64,000 bases of DNA from Symbiodinium kawagutii (GCA_009767595.1 VSDK01022151.1:124001-188000), one strand, 5' to 3'; shown: positions 10,201 through 20,555, counted from the stretch's first letter. Program-made: numbers and translations. The notes: generated by a model from the sequence alone, not told the origin.

Positions 10201-13200
10201 TAATTAATAACTACAAACTAGTTTTACTAACTACTACTAAGTATTAACGTTAATTACTGTAATGATTTTGGATGATTTACTAACTATTACCAACTATGAC
10301 CAACTATTAACAGAAATGATTTTGGATGATTTTGGTTCATTAACAACTATAAACTAGCATGATTGGTCATAAACTTGTCCTTTACCGAGCACTACTAGCC
10401 AAAATCATCCAAAATCAACCATTGTTCAGGCATTACTCAAAAATAAACCATCACTATTGGCCTTTGTTGAGCACTCTTAGGCACTACTAACGGTGCTTTA
10501 TCCCTTTCCTTACCCATGGTGGATCTCCAATGATTGGACCCTTAACTATCACTGACCATGGTCAATCCCATACCGATCCACGTAGATCTCTCCCTTGCCG
10601 CTGGATCCCCAGTGCCCGCCCCTGGTCCCATGCCGGGCGCACGAGAAGGCATCGTGCTCACCATAGTTTGCCTCCTGAAGCGAAGCTGAAAAGCCGTCAA
10701 CAGCCATGATCAACCGTGGTGGCGGATGGTTCATCAATGATGAATCCCGGTTGGTGATGGTTGATAGCATGGAGAAGAGTGAATGATATGTAGTTGATGG
10801 TGGTAGCTGGTGCTTGATGATGGTGGATGCTGGTTAATGATGGTTGATGCTTGCTGATAAGGTTGCTAATGCCGGATAAGGATTCATCCTGGCTATTGCA
10901 ACTCAGACGGTCATCATGATCAATGGCGATCAATAATGCTTTATGACTCTATGACCATGAATGAAACAATGATTTATGGTGTCATCATTGATCAACAACG
11001 CTGCTAGATCAGGGCTGGTGATGTTTCGGTCATACTTTACTTTTAAGAAAATGCATTGCTCAAAAGATTGTGTTGAGGCCGTGACGGTGCCTGAAGGAGC
11101 CATGTAACTGCACAACTGCAAGGGAAACAACTGATGCTGCATGTGGGCACTCACTTTGTCCATGGAGGTTTGGTTGATGGGAAAATCTCCAGAAACCCTC
11201 TATGATTCGTGGCTAAAACAAAGGTTTCCAGTAGATTTTCTCAGCCCATCCAATTGGAGGCATCTCCAGCGGAAGAAATATGGCTGTGGGTCAAAACCCT
11301 GTCCCTCTGGTTCCCCTACCATTATCCATTGGTTTCCCTTTAGTTTTGTTGGTTGGTTAATATTGACCCATAGCCAATAGCCATATACAGTAAGAATAAG
11401 ACAGACGTTGAGGTGTGAAGTGCGCGGACTTGCTTGGAATGCAAAAATACAACAAGCGATTGGGCAGGAAGCCGCAGAACCTGCAAACACCAAGAAGTCA
11501 CAACAGAAGCCACAGAAGTCACCTGAAACCCAAGGACAAAAGAAACACAACAGGGCGATTTACCAACCTTTTGTGTCCCCTTTGACTCACCTATCCATGA
11601 TTCATGATGCCAAGTTGACAAGTCATGATAGACAAGTGGTTAGTTAACCGGTATTGTCGGTTTTGATCCCCTATCAACCACTATAATCCCCCTTAAAACA
11701 TGTCCATCAAACCGCCACTTGAAGTCCTCATGGAAGCAGTGTTAAACCACCACCCGATGAGGGGCCTGGCATCGTCGGCACGCTGATATCCTTCACCTCG
11801 TTCTCAGGAAAACGATTCAGCTTAGATATGCTATTGCCTTTTACCAATCAGATTGGCCAAAATCATCGATTATGCTTATTGATAGTCAACGTAATGAGAG
11901 CTATTAGGATATATTTCATCAATAGCTGTTAGTAATGATCATTTACCAACCGGATTTTTGATTCTCCCCTGCTATTGATCTTCATTACCAGCTATTGACC
12001 ATTTGGCTGTGAGTCGAAACCCCGTACCCCTGGTTCCCATCACTAACCATTAATTTCCCTATTGTTGTTGGTTATTATTGGTTGGTTAATTTTGACCCGC
12101 AGCCATTTTTAACCACTATGAAACCACAACTAGCAAGCACTATCCATCCCGCCCTCGTACCACGAGGTGTATCGCTGGCTTCGGCTGCAGCATCGACGTG
12201 TCCTCGAAACTCTCTGCTGCTTTGAAGATGATTTCGACAAAGGAGACGTAGGTCATGACTCCAGCCTCGAAACAGCAGCCTCATCGATGATCAATGGTGG
12301 TTTCTCAAGTCAGTTTGGGGTGCCGCAAAAATGGATGGTTTACTAGTATAAATGGTCGCAGAAAGGATGATGACTAAGGGGGTACCCCTATTTTGATGCC
12401 AATGATAGCTGGTTGGTAGTTCAACCACGCATGTAAAAAAATATGCTTGTCAAGCTTGACGGTTTGTAATCAAATTTCTCACCAGAAACTGTTGCCAAAA
12501 ACTTTTGCTCTGATTTTTCATGGAGGTCATTCACCAACATTTCTGCAACACGGCTATGGGTCAAAACCCTGTAGCCCTGGGTCCCCACTATTAACCATTG
12601 TTTTCCTTACTCTTGTTGGTTATTGTCCCTCATTATCGGCTATAGTTGGTATATCCACCATTATTGCTGGTTTATCATCCCCTACGACCCATAGCCACAT
12701 CCAATCATTCACCTTGAAAAACAAACTCGCGAAAGACTCGCCGCGCAAAACTCGTTTCGTGTTGTGCTAAGAAGCCGAAAGGGAGAGACAGATGGCGAAC
12801 ACCCGGTTGTCATTGGTATTGATGCAAAAGGCCTCGGGCACGACTTGGCGATGGGTCTCCACATGAGGTGGTCACCAGCACCATGCCGGGGGAGCTTGCG
12901 ACATCGAGCCGGGGATCCACAATGTGGGATTCACTATGGTGAGTAATGGTTGACGGTTGATCAATCTTTGATTGTGGCTTGAGTAGTGGTTGGATAGTGG
13001 GTTGTAATGATTGTTACTGCTTCGTATTTCCTCGTCATGTTCATGTTTATGTCCAATGTTGATGGTTTATACTGATGGGGATCCAGTCGGAAAGCAAGCT
13101 GTTGAGCTGTTTCAAGCTAGCAAAAAGGCCGACTAATTTAGGATTAGTACATGGTGGTTTCTCAAAATAGGGGTACCCCCAAATCATCTAGTTATTGATT

Positions 13201-16200
13201 ATTTATAGTAATAAACTTTAATAAACCAACCATTTTTGGGGCTCCCTATTTTGGGAAACCCCCACATGGTTGAGTAGTGATCAATAGTTACCAATGATGA
13301 TGGTTAATGGTTAGTGCGGAGTCATAGGAGATCCAGCTGTTAATAAATCCCAAGCCATACATGAGTTGGCAAGGGGTCAAAACCCTTAGTCCCCCTGGTT
13401 CCCCCCACTATTAACCATTGTTTTCCCTGTTTTTGTTGGTTAATATCCCTCATTATTGGTTGGTTAATATTGACCCATAGCAATTTAGTTGGTATATATC
13501 CTCTATAATTGTTAGTTATCATCCCCTATTATGAACCATTAACCAGCTATTGTTGCTTCATATTGACCCAGTTCGCCATGCGAGAGTTGATCATGGTCAA
13601 AGAGCAGCGACCTGATGGAGTTGCGAAGCCGACGCTTCGAAGAAAGACCATCTGATTCTCGTCACCATCAGTCACTCGAGGGCGGTTCAACGCTGCTCTA
13701 AAATAGCTATGGGTCAATATTAATCAACCAAGTAATGGGGGATAACCGCCAACAATAATAGGGAAACCAATGGTTACTGTTAGGGGAACCAGGGGGACTA
13801 AGGGTGAACTGACCCACTGCCAAATATTCCCCTAGTCAACCGACCATCCCAATATTGTGGAAGATACAAAATGTTTAAAACCACCACCCAGTAAGTTGTT
13901 TACTCATGATTGTTGCTTATTGTCCCCTATGAACCACTATAAATTCCCTATGAACAGATTTTCAAAAACACCAAACAGATCACTGTTCGTAGGAAAGTTC
14001 TTCTTGTTACAGCTCAAAAAAATCTAGAGCCGAAAAAAATATAAACGATCTACATGTTTGGATCATTGGGGTCATGAGTCATGAGGTCATTAACTATATT
14101 GGGGTATTAATGGTTCTCGATGGCTATCACTGATCAATCGTGACTATTCATGGTGGTTATTCATGATGATTAAAAAACATTTAAACAAAAAACCATATTG
14201 GGGTGTGCATGGTTGATTCGCAATTGCAAGCTGTCTAATTTTGAGGGATAAAGCCCCCAACATTAATTAATAATATACCCGCTGTATGCGGGGATAATAA
14301 CAACTAATATGGGGATTTCTGAACATAATGCCCCAAAATTATGGATGGAATGTGTTACTGATAATGAGTAATATTGCATGATTTGGGGACCCCTATAACT
14401 TGAGAGACACCTACGTGCTTGTGGGTGAAGTTCAACCAGCCAAAACTATCGCTAGCAGGCCACATCCCAACAGTCGGACTAGTTTGATGTTGACAGACAG
14501 AGTGCCAGGGGTCCTTGACCGACAGCCATTTTGGGAAAGAAATCGGAAAAGTTGATCTGAAACTCCTGAATCACTGGTTGATTTGTAGCAGAGCTAATTG
14601 CAGCCAAATGCTTCACATCTAAGATCATCTGACTAGTTGTCAAATGGAAGGCTATCCCTTTATCCTCTGGCCATTGTCAACTGCTGTTCATACTCGTCGA
14701 CCGATATCTATATACAAATATACATATAACTACACATTGATTAGATGTCCGATGTCCGTAATCTTTATACATCTTTCATCAAGGATCACCGACCCACTAT
14801 CGATCCATTCTTGGCCCAATCAAAACCAGCACTGTTCATAATCAACAAAACCAGCAGTGTGGCTAGCAAACCTTGGTAATCATCGAACATCATACCTTCT
14901 TGTTGCCTACTAATGGCTACCCAGGATTAATAAACCCTAGGTTTATCAATTGGGGGTATCCCCTATGAGCCTTGGTTTTCCATTGAAATGGGAACCCCCC
15001 TAGTTAATCAACCAAGGGTTTACTAATCCTGGGTAGCCATTACCCCCAAAGTTAGCAATTAATTAACCATACCCGGCTGTGGGCGGTCACGGGCTCACCC
15101 CTTCACATCCCAAAGCCCTGACCAGCCACCTGTTCGTCCAATTCTAAAGTGATGTTCACCGATCCAATTTTGGATTGACCCCAGCTCGCCATATGGTGGT
15201 TTCTCAAAATAGGAGGCCCAAAAAATGGTTGGTTGATTACTATAAATGGTTAGTAATGGATGATTTGGAGGTACCCCTATTTTGAGAAACACCCATATAG
15301 TTGGTGTGTCCCCTATTCTTGCTGCTTGGTATATCATGGTATATCCTATTCTTGCTGCTTACTTGGCTTACTTTCCCTAGTCATCAACCGTTAACCAGGG
15401 GTACAGGGGCCCGAAAAACCCACAGCCATGTTTTCCAAACCATGGCATTTTTCCGTGCCACGATTTGAAGTGAATCCAGCCACCGGCTAAATATAATCAC
15501 CCATTGATCAACTTATTCTTGTAGGCTATTTGTATACAACAGGAACCCTTCCCTGGTACCCTATTCATCCCCTGAAAACCATGAACCAGGAATAGCCATT
15601 ACAAGGAGCCCCCATGGGAAGGAACTTTTGGTCCTATTTGTCCTGGCACCCTTTCCTGGCCCAGGCTGAAAAGTTGCTGAAAATGACTAGGGTCACTACA
15701 TGGCAAATGGCAAATGTAACCATTGTAAAATGGCGAATCTTAACCAAGTTTTGACCAAAGTTATTGGCCATTACTGCCCACGACTATTGACCATAGTATG
15801 CCATAGTTAATCGTACTTACCCACTAGCTAGATGATCTAGACGGCTTCTGAATCAACTTACAACATTTGGGGGAGCCCACCAAACGTAGCTCCCAAACTT
15901 GCCCCCAACGCTAATCTTCTTGCACCTCTAAGTTCCAGACCATTGCGGCACCGATGGTGGTGGCTAAGCCAGCACAACAGGTCAGCATCAGAGCAAACCA
16001 TGGGTCCTCCCACAGGCGGCCATGGAGATTCGGGCATGTGATGAGCAGTATTAATAGTGGTTAATGAGACCACTAATGGAGTGAAAAGTGGCTAATAGTG
16101 GTTAACAGTGGTCAATGAGCATTGTTAAAAGTGGTTATGGCCAACGACATGGGAGAATTAGGGTATATACCAGCTAATGGTTTCTCACGGATCCTAATAG

Positions 16201-17865
16201 CCTCCCAATGATGGTCAATGACAGGATTAATGACGGTTCATGACACGTGTTATCATGATGATCATGGTTCATAGTGGATCAATAGTGGCGTATTGTTAAC
16301 AATGCCTTGTGATCAATAATGGCTAATTGATCATGGTAATGACCATGAGGTAATCATTCAAAACTTATTCCCAACGGTTATGAATAGTGTACTGAGTATA
16401 ACATAAGCACTAAATGGGCCAACCATTCAGAACCATGAATCAACCATCAAAAGCCATTGTAATAACCATCGATCAACCATTTATGATCATCGCCATCCAT
16501 TAACCATTGACAATCTCCAGCGTTCATCGTCACCATTCCCTGCGCTCCTAGATCCCGTTGTAGTAGGTAACCAGCTGCTTTCTACCAGATTCTGTAACAG
16601 GCGTGGGTCACCTACTTCATGGCAACTGGAAGTACACAAGGCGGGCCCCCAGTAGTAACAAGTAGGCTTATAACCCTTATAACTGATAGTTAACGCTAGT
16701 TAAGTTAGTTATAAACCGACTTATAAGTGGTTGGGGGCCTAGCTTGCGGGGATTGACATCCATTGACCACCAAAAGCCATGCCCATTCAACATGAATCCC
16801 AGCGATAGGCTGCCCCATGGTGGGATGATGTGGGAACTGACCTTTTCACCATTCACGACATACCTCCACCAGCGCCTCATGAGTACATGAAGCACCTTGA
16901 ACCATGCAATTACTACCTTTATATGGTGAGATACACATCATTACAACCTTATGGTTATATAGATAAATATCGTGAATCACATGGTGACTGATGAATGATA
17001 TGGGTACTTATATGGTGAATAAAAGATGATTATCAAGCATAGTTGATTGGCGAATAACTACATGGATGGTTCTCAACTCATAGGGCTACCCCCAAACCAT
17101 CCAAGATTAACCAAGTACAGCACTACCCTCTGGTAAACTAGCCTGGCAATGGAAAATCCACCATTAATTTATGTTTTCCCTGGGTTTCACTATAAAACAT
17201 GGTGAAAATCCATTGCCAGGTTAGTTTACGGAGGGTAAACCAACCAATTTGTTGGGTTCCCAATTTTGAGAAACCGCCATATTTGGCTGTGGGTCCCCTG
17301 TACCTGTAACCGTTCATATTGAATACACGGGTGTTTCTCAAAATAGGGGTATCCCCAAATCATCCATTTATAGTCATTCATAGTAATAAACCAGCCATTT
17401 TTAGGGTCCCCTATTCTGAGAAACCACCACATCACCAGTTACTATGGTCCAACCGCTGGGATATCCACCCACCCCCTTTTTGGAATGCTTGTTGATAACC
17501 CCCTAAATCATCAATGTTTAACCATTTAGAACAATAAACCACCCATTTTTGGGATCCCCTATTTTGAGAAACCCTCATATGATTTTTTTCTCACAATAGG
17601 GCACCCAAACAAATAGTTGGTTTATTGCTATAACTATAAATGACTAATATTTGGACGATTAGGGGGGGTCCCCTATTTTGAGAAACGCCCATATTGATTA
17701 TATTCATCATGGTTTTGATCCTCACCATGAATCATCATTCTCCTGGTAGCCTGCGGTTTCTTATATATTTTTAACCACCATGTGGCACCATGTGCCCCCA
17801 TCCGTCGATTCCCCAGCACCAGCTGCAGCACATCCGTCCTCCTGTGTCTGCAATCGGCGGAACAT
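7265..17865 (-). CDS. split gene with ZIP-type metal transporter segments
   Basis: Predicted by joining minus-strand islands. Exon 1 at 17,865-17,779 starts with ATG and reads MFRRLQTQEDGCAAAGAGES, ending CACATG|GTGG in phase 0. Exon 2 at 16,006-15,926 follows AG|G in phase 0 and contains LMLTCCAGLATTIGAAMVW, a typical first ZIP helix. An exon at 12,265-12,161 reads AGVMTYVSFVEIIFKAAESF, the hallmark second helix of ZIP (SLC39/ZupT) zinc and iron transporters. An exon at 10,674-10,634 (EANYGEHDAFSCA) ends at a GC donor in phase 2 and continues in phase into 7,686-7,619 (LATLVFFCGILASIAF, third helix), which ends at GTATGT. The next exon at 7,331-7,265 keeps phase and ends at GTAAGA. The loop between helices 1 and 2 is unresolved: right after exon 2 a shifted frame reads RRLALGASLG, and 13,651-13,612 reads MVFLRSVGFATPS. 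I could not find helices 4-8 with their His motifs (HNxPEG), so the gene is truncated, chimeric or incompletely traced. Introns are full of A, B and C elements. Confidence 0.5.
7762..7874 (-). mobile_element. family B MITE copy, reverse orientation
   Basis: It starts GGCCATGGGTCAATATTG and ends GGGTTTTGACCCACTGCC. AAGT flanks it on both sides (7,758-7,761 and 7,875-7,878). It lies about 75 bp upstream (minus sense) of the helix-3 exon of the ZIP-like gene and is separated from the next A element by about a dozen bases. Confidence 0.85.
7886..7985 (+). mobile_element. family A MITE copy
   Basis: ATGGTGGTTTCCTAAAGGAG at the left and GTCCCCTATCTTGAGAAACA at the right are inverted partners. GGATGATTTGGGG, the family core, is present. 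The flanks AAAT and ATTT are not identical. Confidence 0.8.
8462..8560 (+). mobile_element. family A MITE copy
   Basis: GTGGCGATTTCTCAAAATGG at the left and GGGGGTACCCCTACTTTGAG at the right. The internal GGTTTATTTCCATAAAATGG matches other copies. The right outer end is altered to GAAACAAAAACC. Confidence 0.75.
8754..8847 (+). mobile_element. family C MITE copy with shared 3' tail
   Basis: CTGGTTGATGGTTTCAACCC at the left and AATGAAACCACCAGCCAG at the right. The sequence after it (TAGTTGTTTAGCCATTATTG and on to about 8,920) also follows the copies at 9,912 and 31,639, so the mobile unit may extend about 70 bp further than its inverted repeats. Confidence 0.8.
9912..10011 (+). mobile_element. 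family C MITE copy with shared 3' tail
   Basis: CTGGTTGGTGGTTTCAGCCC at the left and TGAATGAAACCACCAGCCAG at the right. The left flank is TAAT and the right is TAGT. The TAGTTGTTTAGCC tail that follows is nearly identical to that of the 8,754 copy. Confidence 0.8.
10190..10560. other. gene-free AT-rich intron or spacer
   Basis: TACTAACTATTACCAACTA-type words with no supportable gene. If the ZIP-like gene model is right this is intronic. Confidence 0.4.
11282..11382 (+). mobile_element. family B MITE copy
   Basis: GGCTGTGGGTCAAAACCCTG at the left. The right end carries a small duplication (CATAGCCAATAGCC). ATAT flanks both sides (11,278-11,281 and 11,383-11,386) if the second GCC is taken as the terminus. 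Confidence 0.8.
12005..12104 (+). mobile_element. family B MITE copy
   Basis: GGCTGTGAGTCGAAACCCCG at the left and TTTTGACCCGCAGCC at the right, with ATTT on both sides (12,001-12,004 and 12,105-12,108). It sits 57 bp downstream (minus sense) of the predicted helix-2 exon of the ZIP-like gene. Confidence 0.85.
12293..12396 (+). mobile_element. family A MITE copy, diverged
   Basis: AATGGTGGTTTCTCAAGTCA at the left and GGGGGTACCCCTATTTTGA at the right. The right terminus beyond TTTTGA is lost. It lies 28 bp upstream (minus sense) of the helix-2 exon acceptor at 12,265. Confidence 0.65.
12404..12460 (+). mobile_element. family C fragment, left half
   Basis: AGCTGGTTGGTAGTTCAACC then AAAAATATGCTTGTCAA match the left half of family C. 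No right half is found. Confidence 0.45.
12552..12696 (+). mobile_element. family B copy, long form
   Basis: GGCTATGGGTCAAAACCCTG at the left and CGACCCATAGCC at the right, with near-matching flanks ACAC and ACAT. It is about 30 bp longer than standard because a GTTGGTATATCCACC segment (the B2 module) is inserted before the right end. Confidence 0.75.
13153..13263 (-). mobile_element. family A MITE copy
   Basis: GGTGGTTTCTCAAAATAGGG at the left and TCCCTATTTTGGGAAACCCC at the right. ACAT is duplicated at 13,149-13,152 and 13,264-13,267. The core orientation (CCCCAAATCATC on the left) is opposite to copies such as 15,195. Confidence 0.9.
13367..13580 (+). mobile_element. family B copy followed by B2 module
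   Basis: B part to about 13,482: GGCAAGGGGTCAAAACCCTT to TTGACCCATAGC. It is followed at once by TTAGTTGGTATATATCCTC to TTGACCCAGTTCGCCATG, the separate B2 module that recurs at 36,003, 56,955 and 57,085. The pair looks like a compound unit. Confidence 0.65.
13705..13821 (-). mobile_element. family B MITE copy, reverse orientation
   Basis: AGCTATGGGTCAATATTAAT at the left and GAACTGACCCACTGCC at the right, with AAAT on both sides (13,701-13,704 and 13,822-13,825). Confidence 0.85.
13826..13900 (+). mobile_element. family C fragment, right half
   Basis: AGTCAACCGACCATCCCAA then AAATGTTTAAAACCACCACC form the right half of family C. It immediately abuts the preceding B copy, so the left half may have been lost when B inserted or recombined. 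Confidence 0.5.
14310..14413 (+). mobile_element. family A remnant
   Basis: ATGGGGATTTCTGAACATAA at the left and TTTGGGGACCCCTATAACTT then GAGAGACACC at the right. Recognisable only by the core and right end. Confidence 0.4.
14912..15043. mobile_element. family H palindromic element
   Basis: AATGGCTACCCAGGATTAAT at the left is matched in inverted form by ACTAATCCTGGGTAGCCATT at the right. The arms continue imperfectly for about 45 bp around a central CCTTGGTTTTCCATTG. No second copy in the window and no coding capacity. It could form a long hairpin. Confidence 0.65.
15195..15294 (+). mobile_element. family A MITE copy
   Basis: GGTGGTTTCTCAAAATAGGA at the left and TACCCCTATTTTGAGAAACA at the right, with ATAT on both sides (15,191-15,194 and 15,295-15,298). 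A degraded B2-like stretch (GTTGGTGTGTCCCCTATTC) follows to about 15,420. Confidence 0.9.
16060..16540. other. word-repeat spacer with polarity flip
   Basis: From 16,060 to 16,340 it is built of TAATAGTGGTTAACAGTGG-like words; from 16,420 to 16,520 of AACCATCAAAAGCCATTG-like words. No gene seen. Confidence 0.45.
16549..16632 (+). mobile_element. family F element copy
   Basis: CCGTTGTAGTAGGTAACCAG near the left and TCATGGCAACTGGAAG at the right repeat the family F ends of the 4,562 copy. The left outer end is altered. Confidence 0.5.
16640..16748. mobile_element. family G element (GGGCCCCC ends)
   Basis: GGCGGGCCCCCAGTAGTAAC at the left and AAGTGGTTGGGGGCCTAGCT at the right form an inverted pair around a TATAACCCTTATAAC core. 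Similar GGGCCCCC-ended elements are at 52,660 and 54,146. Confidence 0.55.
17061..17279. mobile_element. family A copy split by a D insertion
   Basis: ATGGATGGTTCTCAACTCAT begins a reverse-orientation A copy and runs to about 17,121. Family D follows, and A resumes at 17,239 with AACCAACCAATTTG and ends TTTTGAGAAACCGCC. The break falls exactly at the AATAAACCAACC site of other A copies. Confidence 0.8.
17124..17238 (+). mobile_element. family D MITE nested in family A
   Basis: TACCCTCTGGTAAACTAGCC at the left and GGTTAGTTTACGGAGGGTA at the right are about 28-bp inverted repeats. TGGCAATGGAAAATCCACC pairs with GGTGAAAATCCATTGCC inside. TA at each edge fits a TA target duplication. Confidence 0.85.
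17327..17430 (-). mobile_element. family A MITE copy
   Basis: GGGTGTTTCTCAAAATAGGG at the left and CCCTATTCTGAGAAACCACC at the right. Flanks ACAC and ACAT differ by one base. A B fragment (GGCTGTGGGTCCCCTGTACC) lies just before it at 17,284-17,310. Confidence 0.8.
17496..17576 (-). mobile_element. family A fragment, right two thirds
   Basis: CCCCTAAATCATCAATG to CCCTATTTTGAGAAACCCTC. Its left terminus is missing. Its right edge shares the ATAT that also bounds the next copy, so the neighbour probably inserted at or beside this edge. Confidence 0.65.
17581..17690 (+). mobile_element. family A MITE copy
   Basis: TTTCTCACAATAGGGCACCC near the left and GTCCCCTATTTTGAGAAACG at the right, with ATAT on both sides (17,577-17,580 and 17,691-17,694). 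It lies about 90 bp downstream of ZIP-like exon 1. Confidence 0.85.
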
Positions 17866-19570
17866 CTTAAAAGTTCGCGAGGCAAAAAATACGCCAGACG
17901 CAACGTGCTACACGCACAGTCTGAGCCAAGAACCTCGAACAAACAAAAACCCATTTACAAATCACGACCAGAAGATCCTTACCCAGAAGGTGCTAATAGT
18001 AAGTGGCCTGTTCTCAGCAACCCACTGGCAAAAGTCATACTTTTAGTAGCTATACAATATCCATCATCATTCCCAAAAGTGCTAAAATCCTGAGGGTGCC
18101 TTGCTGGGAACCGCCATGATAAGAGGTTGTTTCCAGCGCCGAGTTTGTGATAACGGAGCCAGCAATTAATTGACCAGGCTGAACAAACAGGTTATCATGG
18201 AAGGATGAGCCACATGGGTGGTTCTCAGAATGGAGGTACCCCAAAGTCTTGGATGGTTTACTACCAAAGATGGTTACCATTGGATGATTTGGGGGTACCC
18301 CTATGAATTTAGACATATCCATATCTTCATTCTGAAAGATAGTGAAGATCTATCCACGTCATCACGAACCACTGTTGACTACCCAAAATAGGATCATCAA
18401 CATCATTGAAACCCATGACTATCACCTGAAAGGTTCGTTGGTCTGAAACCAGGACCTGATGACAGATCGCTCATAAACAGCTGACTCTTGAAAGCAGATC
18501 GCTCACCAAAAGAAGGAAAAACCAGAAGTGTCAAGCATCTACCGATGGCAAATGATTCCCATTCGTGGTTCGTCAGCGATATAAAGAGTGAATGGTTATC
18601 AATTCTCGTCGAACGTATACTTTAGCAGCCACATGTGATAGTTAGCGGAAGCATCTTTTGCGATGTCATTCATGGACCCCTATGCTGTACAATCAGCACG
18701 AGGATTGGTTCGGGTGAAGCCGATGTTCGCGTTTGGTGGCTTGACTGCTGGGTTACAAGATAGACGGAGGGGACTGCTTGGTGACGCTTCATCACAGTGA
18801 TTCATAGTGGTTGAGGATGATTCAGGGTGGTCAACGATGGTTTGTGATGCTGATGTATCGATGATGAATCACAAAATTTGGTGGAAAACAAAGAGTTACT
18901 GATCGATTTATCGGTGTGATATATCAATGAATCATCATTTGGTTTAATGGTAGTTAAATGATTAAAACCATCATTTGATATCTAAGAAGTCCGTGATGTT
19001 CATTGTACGATTTCTGGCTGGTGATCATTACTGATGCTACAACCCTAGAGTAAGATACAGTAAGTGTCATACAGGATTGACAGTCGATCGAGGTGAACGT
19101 CTAAGAAGCCTATGACCCAACGGTCCATTCAGTAGACTAAGCCATCTGTTATCGCGGCATCCTGTATGATTAAAATGATGTAAACACGGTGAACAGTGGT
19201 CAATGGCGGATAATAGTGCCTGGCCAATAGTGGCTAAGGATGGTCAATAATTGTCAAGAGAGATGGATAATTTGTGGACCGCAAGCACAACTTGTACTTC
19301 AAACCGTTGTTGACAATAAGATACGATAAGTTTCAATCATTCTCACTACTTACCATGGATACTAACATTACCTACCATCATAGTTTTCAATCATTACTAC
19401 TAGCCATGGTCCCCCCGCTATTATATAGTGGTGCCCACCCTGTACTCCCAAGAGTTACCACTAACCCTAAAGAATCCTGCAGAGTGACCAGCTCGAATCG
19501 GTGCCACACGCAGTAACAACGAGAGCAACAACAAACAGGAATCAGCAATGGCAACAAGATTCTTGAGTCA
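17866..19570. promoter_or_regulatory. divergent intergenic region (inferred)
   Basis: It separates the minus-strand ZIP-like exon 1 from the first plus-strand exon candidate at 19,899. Apart from one A element I see no gene. It holds TCAATAGTGG/TGATTCATAG words. Any promoter function is inferred only from the divergent layout; no TATA-like or TTTT motif stands out enough to name. Confidence 0.25.
18212..18322 (+). mobile_element. family A MITE copy, right end diverged
   Basis: ATGGGTGGTTCTCAGAATGG at the left and TTTGGGGGTACCCCTATGAA at the right. The last 15 bases no longer match. Flanks ACAT and ATAT. Confidence 0.65.
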
Positions 19571-19571
19571 T

Positions 19572-19677
19572 CTGGGTATTTCTCAAAATAGGGAGACCCA
19601 AAAATGGTCAGCTGTTACTATAAATGGTTAAACAAGGATGAGAACTGGGGGTACCCCTATGACTTGAGAAAGCACCA
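19572..19677 (+). mobile_element. family A MITE copy
   Basis: TGGGTATTTCTCAAAATAGG at the left and TACCCCTATGACTTGAGAAA at the right. The right arm has the TATGACTTGAG variant also seen at 37,430, 43,928 and 46,151. Flanks ATCT and ATCA. Confidence 0.8.
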
Positions 19678-19784
19678 TCAGGGGAACAGAACAAGATTAG
19701 CTTCATATGCCAGCATTGCATGGTTAATAATTGATTAACGGTAATTACTTGGTGCGATTTATGGCAATGGTCAATCATGGTTGG

Positions 19785-19872
19785 TAACAACAAGCAAGCA
19801 ACAAATAAGCAACCACAAGAACAGCCAGAACAACAAGAAGCAACAAGCAGCAACAAGCAACAACAACGACAA
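19785..19872 (+). repeat. CAA/AGCAACAA-rich low-complexity tract
   Basis: Irregular repeats of AACAAGCAAG and CAACAAGAAGCAACAAGC. It lies 27 bp before the plus-strand exon candidate. In one frame it would encode a Q/N-rich stretch, but it more likely serves as purine-rich intron sequence. Confidence 0.6.
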
Positions 19873-19898
19873 ATCATCGAGTCATCCCTGATTTTCAG

Positions 19899-20041
19899 TC
19901 GGCTGAAACCGTGGAAACGAGTCCCCGCCAGTCAGCGCCAGTGGCCGGCTCAGAAGCATCCCAAAGATCCAAAGGGCCTTGGTCGGAGATCTCGTCCGTC
20001 CGTGACGACCCGGTACCAACGGTGACCCGCAACGATTCGAA
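19899..20041 (+). CDS. candidate internal exon, Ser/acidic-rich, unknown
   Basis: Acceptor CCTGATTTTCAG with a pyrimidine run, then an open frame reading SAETVETSPRQSAPVAGSEA and on to VRDDPVPTVTRNDS. It ends at GATTCGAA|GTGAGT, a consensus donor. The composition (Ser, Glu, Pro, Gln) suggests a disordered region. It would be the first plus-strand exon after the divergent switch. I do not recognise the protein. Confidence 0.45.
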
Positions 20042-20446
20042 GTGAGTTGCGTTGATGAAAACAACGATTGCAGTCAAAAAATGGTGAGGTTTATGATTCA
20101 CCAGTTGCAGTTGATTCAATGACCGGTGAAGAATCGCTACGGAAATCCTTGACCTCGCCATATGGCTGTGGCTGACTGAACCGTCTCTGGCTGTGAACCC
20201 ATCTCGCGACCAAATGAGTCGAGCCCTTGTGGCGCTTCACCGACCCCCCGCACCACTCCAACGACATTGGAGAAGGCTTGGGATGAGCAGTCACAACCAC
20301 TACATCAACAACCACCAATGGTAGATGCGTATTGATAAACCACCAGTTTAACCACAAATAGCTTGTGATTTACCATCAAAGGACTCGGTTTTGATATGGA
20401 CTTAAGCAGAAAAAATGTTTGATCAGTAAACAGGCAGAAAGCAGCT

Positions 20447-20555
20447 ATTTGGTGGTTCCTAAAGTAGGCGCACATCATCCACTAATAATCATTCTTCAAT
20501 AATAAACCAACCATTTTTAGGTACCCCTAGCCTATGCCTTGAGAAACCCACCATG
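20447..20555 (-). mobile_element. family A MITE copy, diverged
   Basis: TTTGGTGGTTCCTAAAGTAG at the left and GCCTATGCCTTGAGAAACCC at the right, with the AATAATAAACCAACCATTTT core. Flanks ATTT and ATGT. Confidence 0.7.

Noticed and set aside
12720-12930. GC-rich island, frames such as GETDGEHPVVIGIDAKGLGH
   Set aside because: Plus and minus frames are about equally good, and it fits neither the ZIP model nor a clean splice pair.
16747-16905. Protein-like island (minus RRWWRYVVNGEKVSSHIIPP; plus CPFNMNPSDRLPHGGMMWEL)
   Set aside because: Both strands are equally plausible and splice sites are weak; the ZIP-like exon 1 to exon 2 phase already fits without it.
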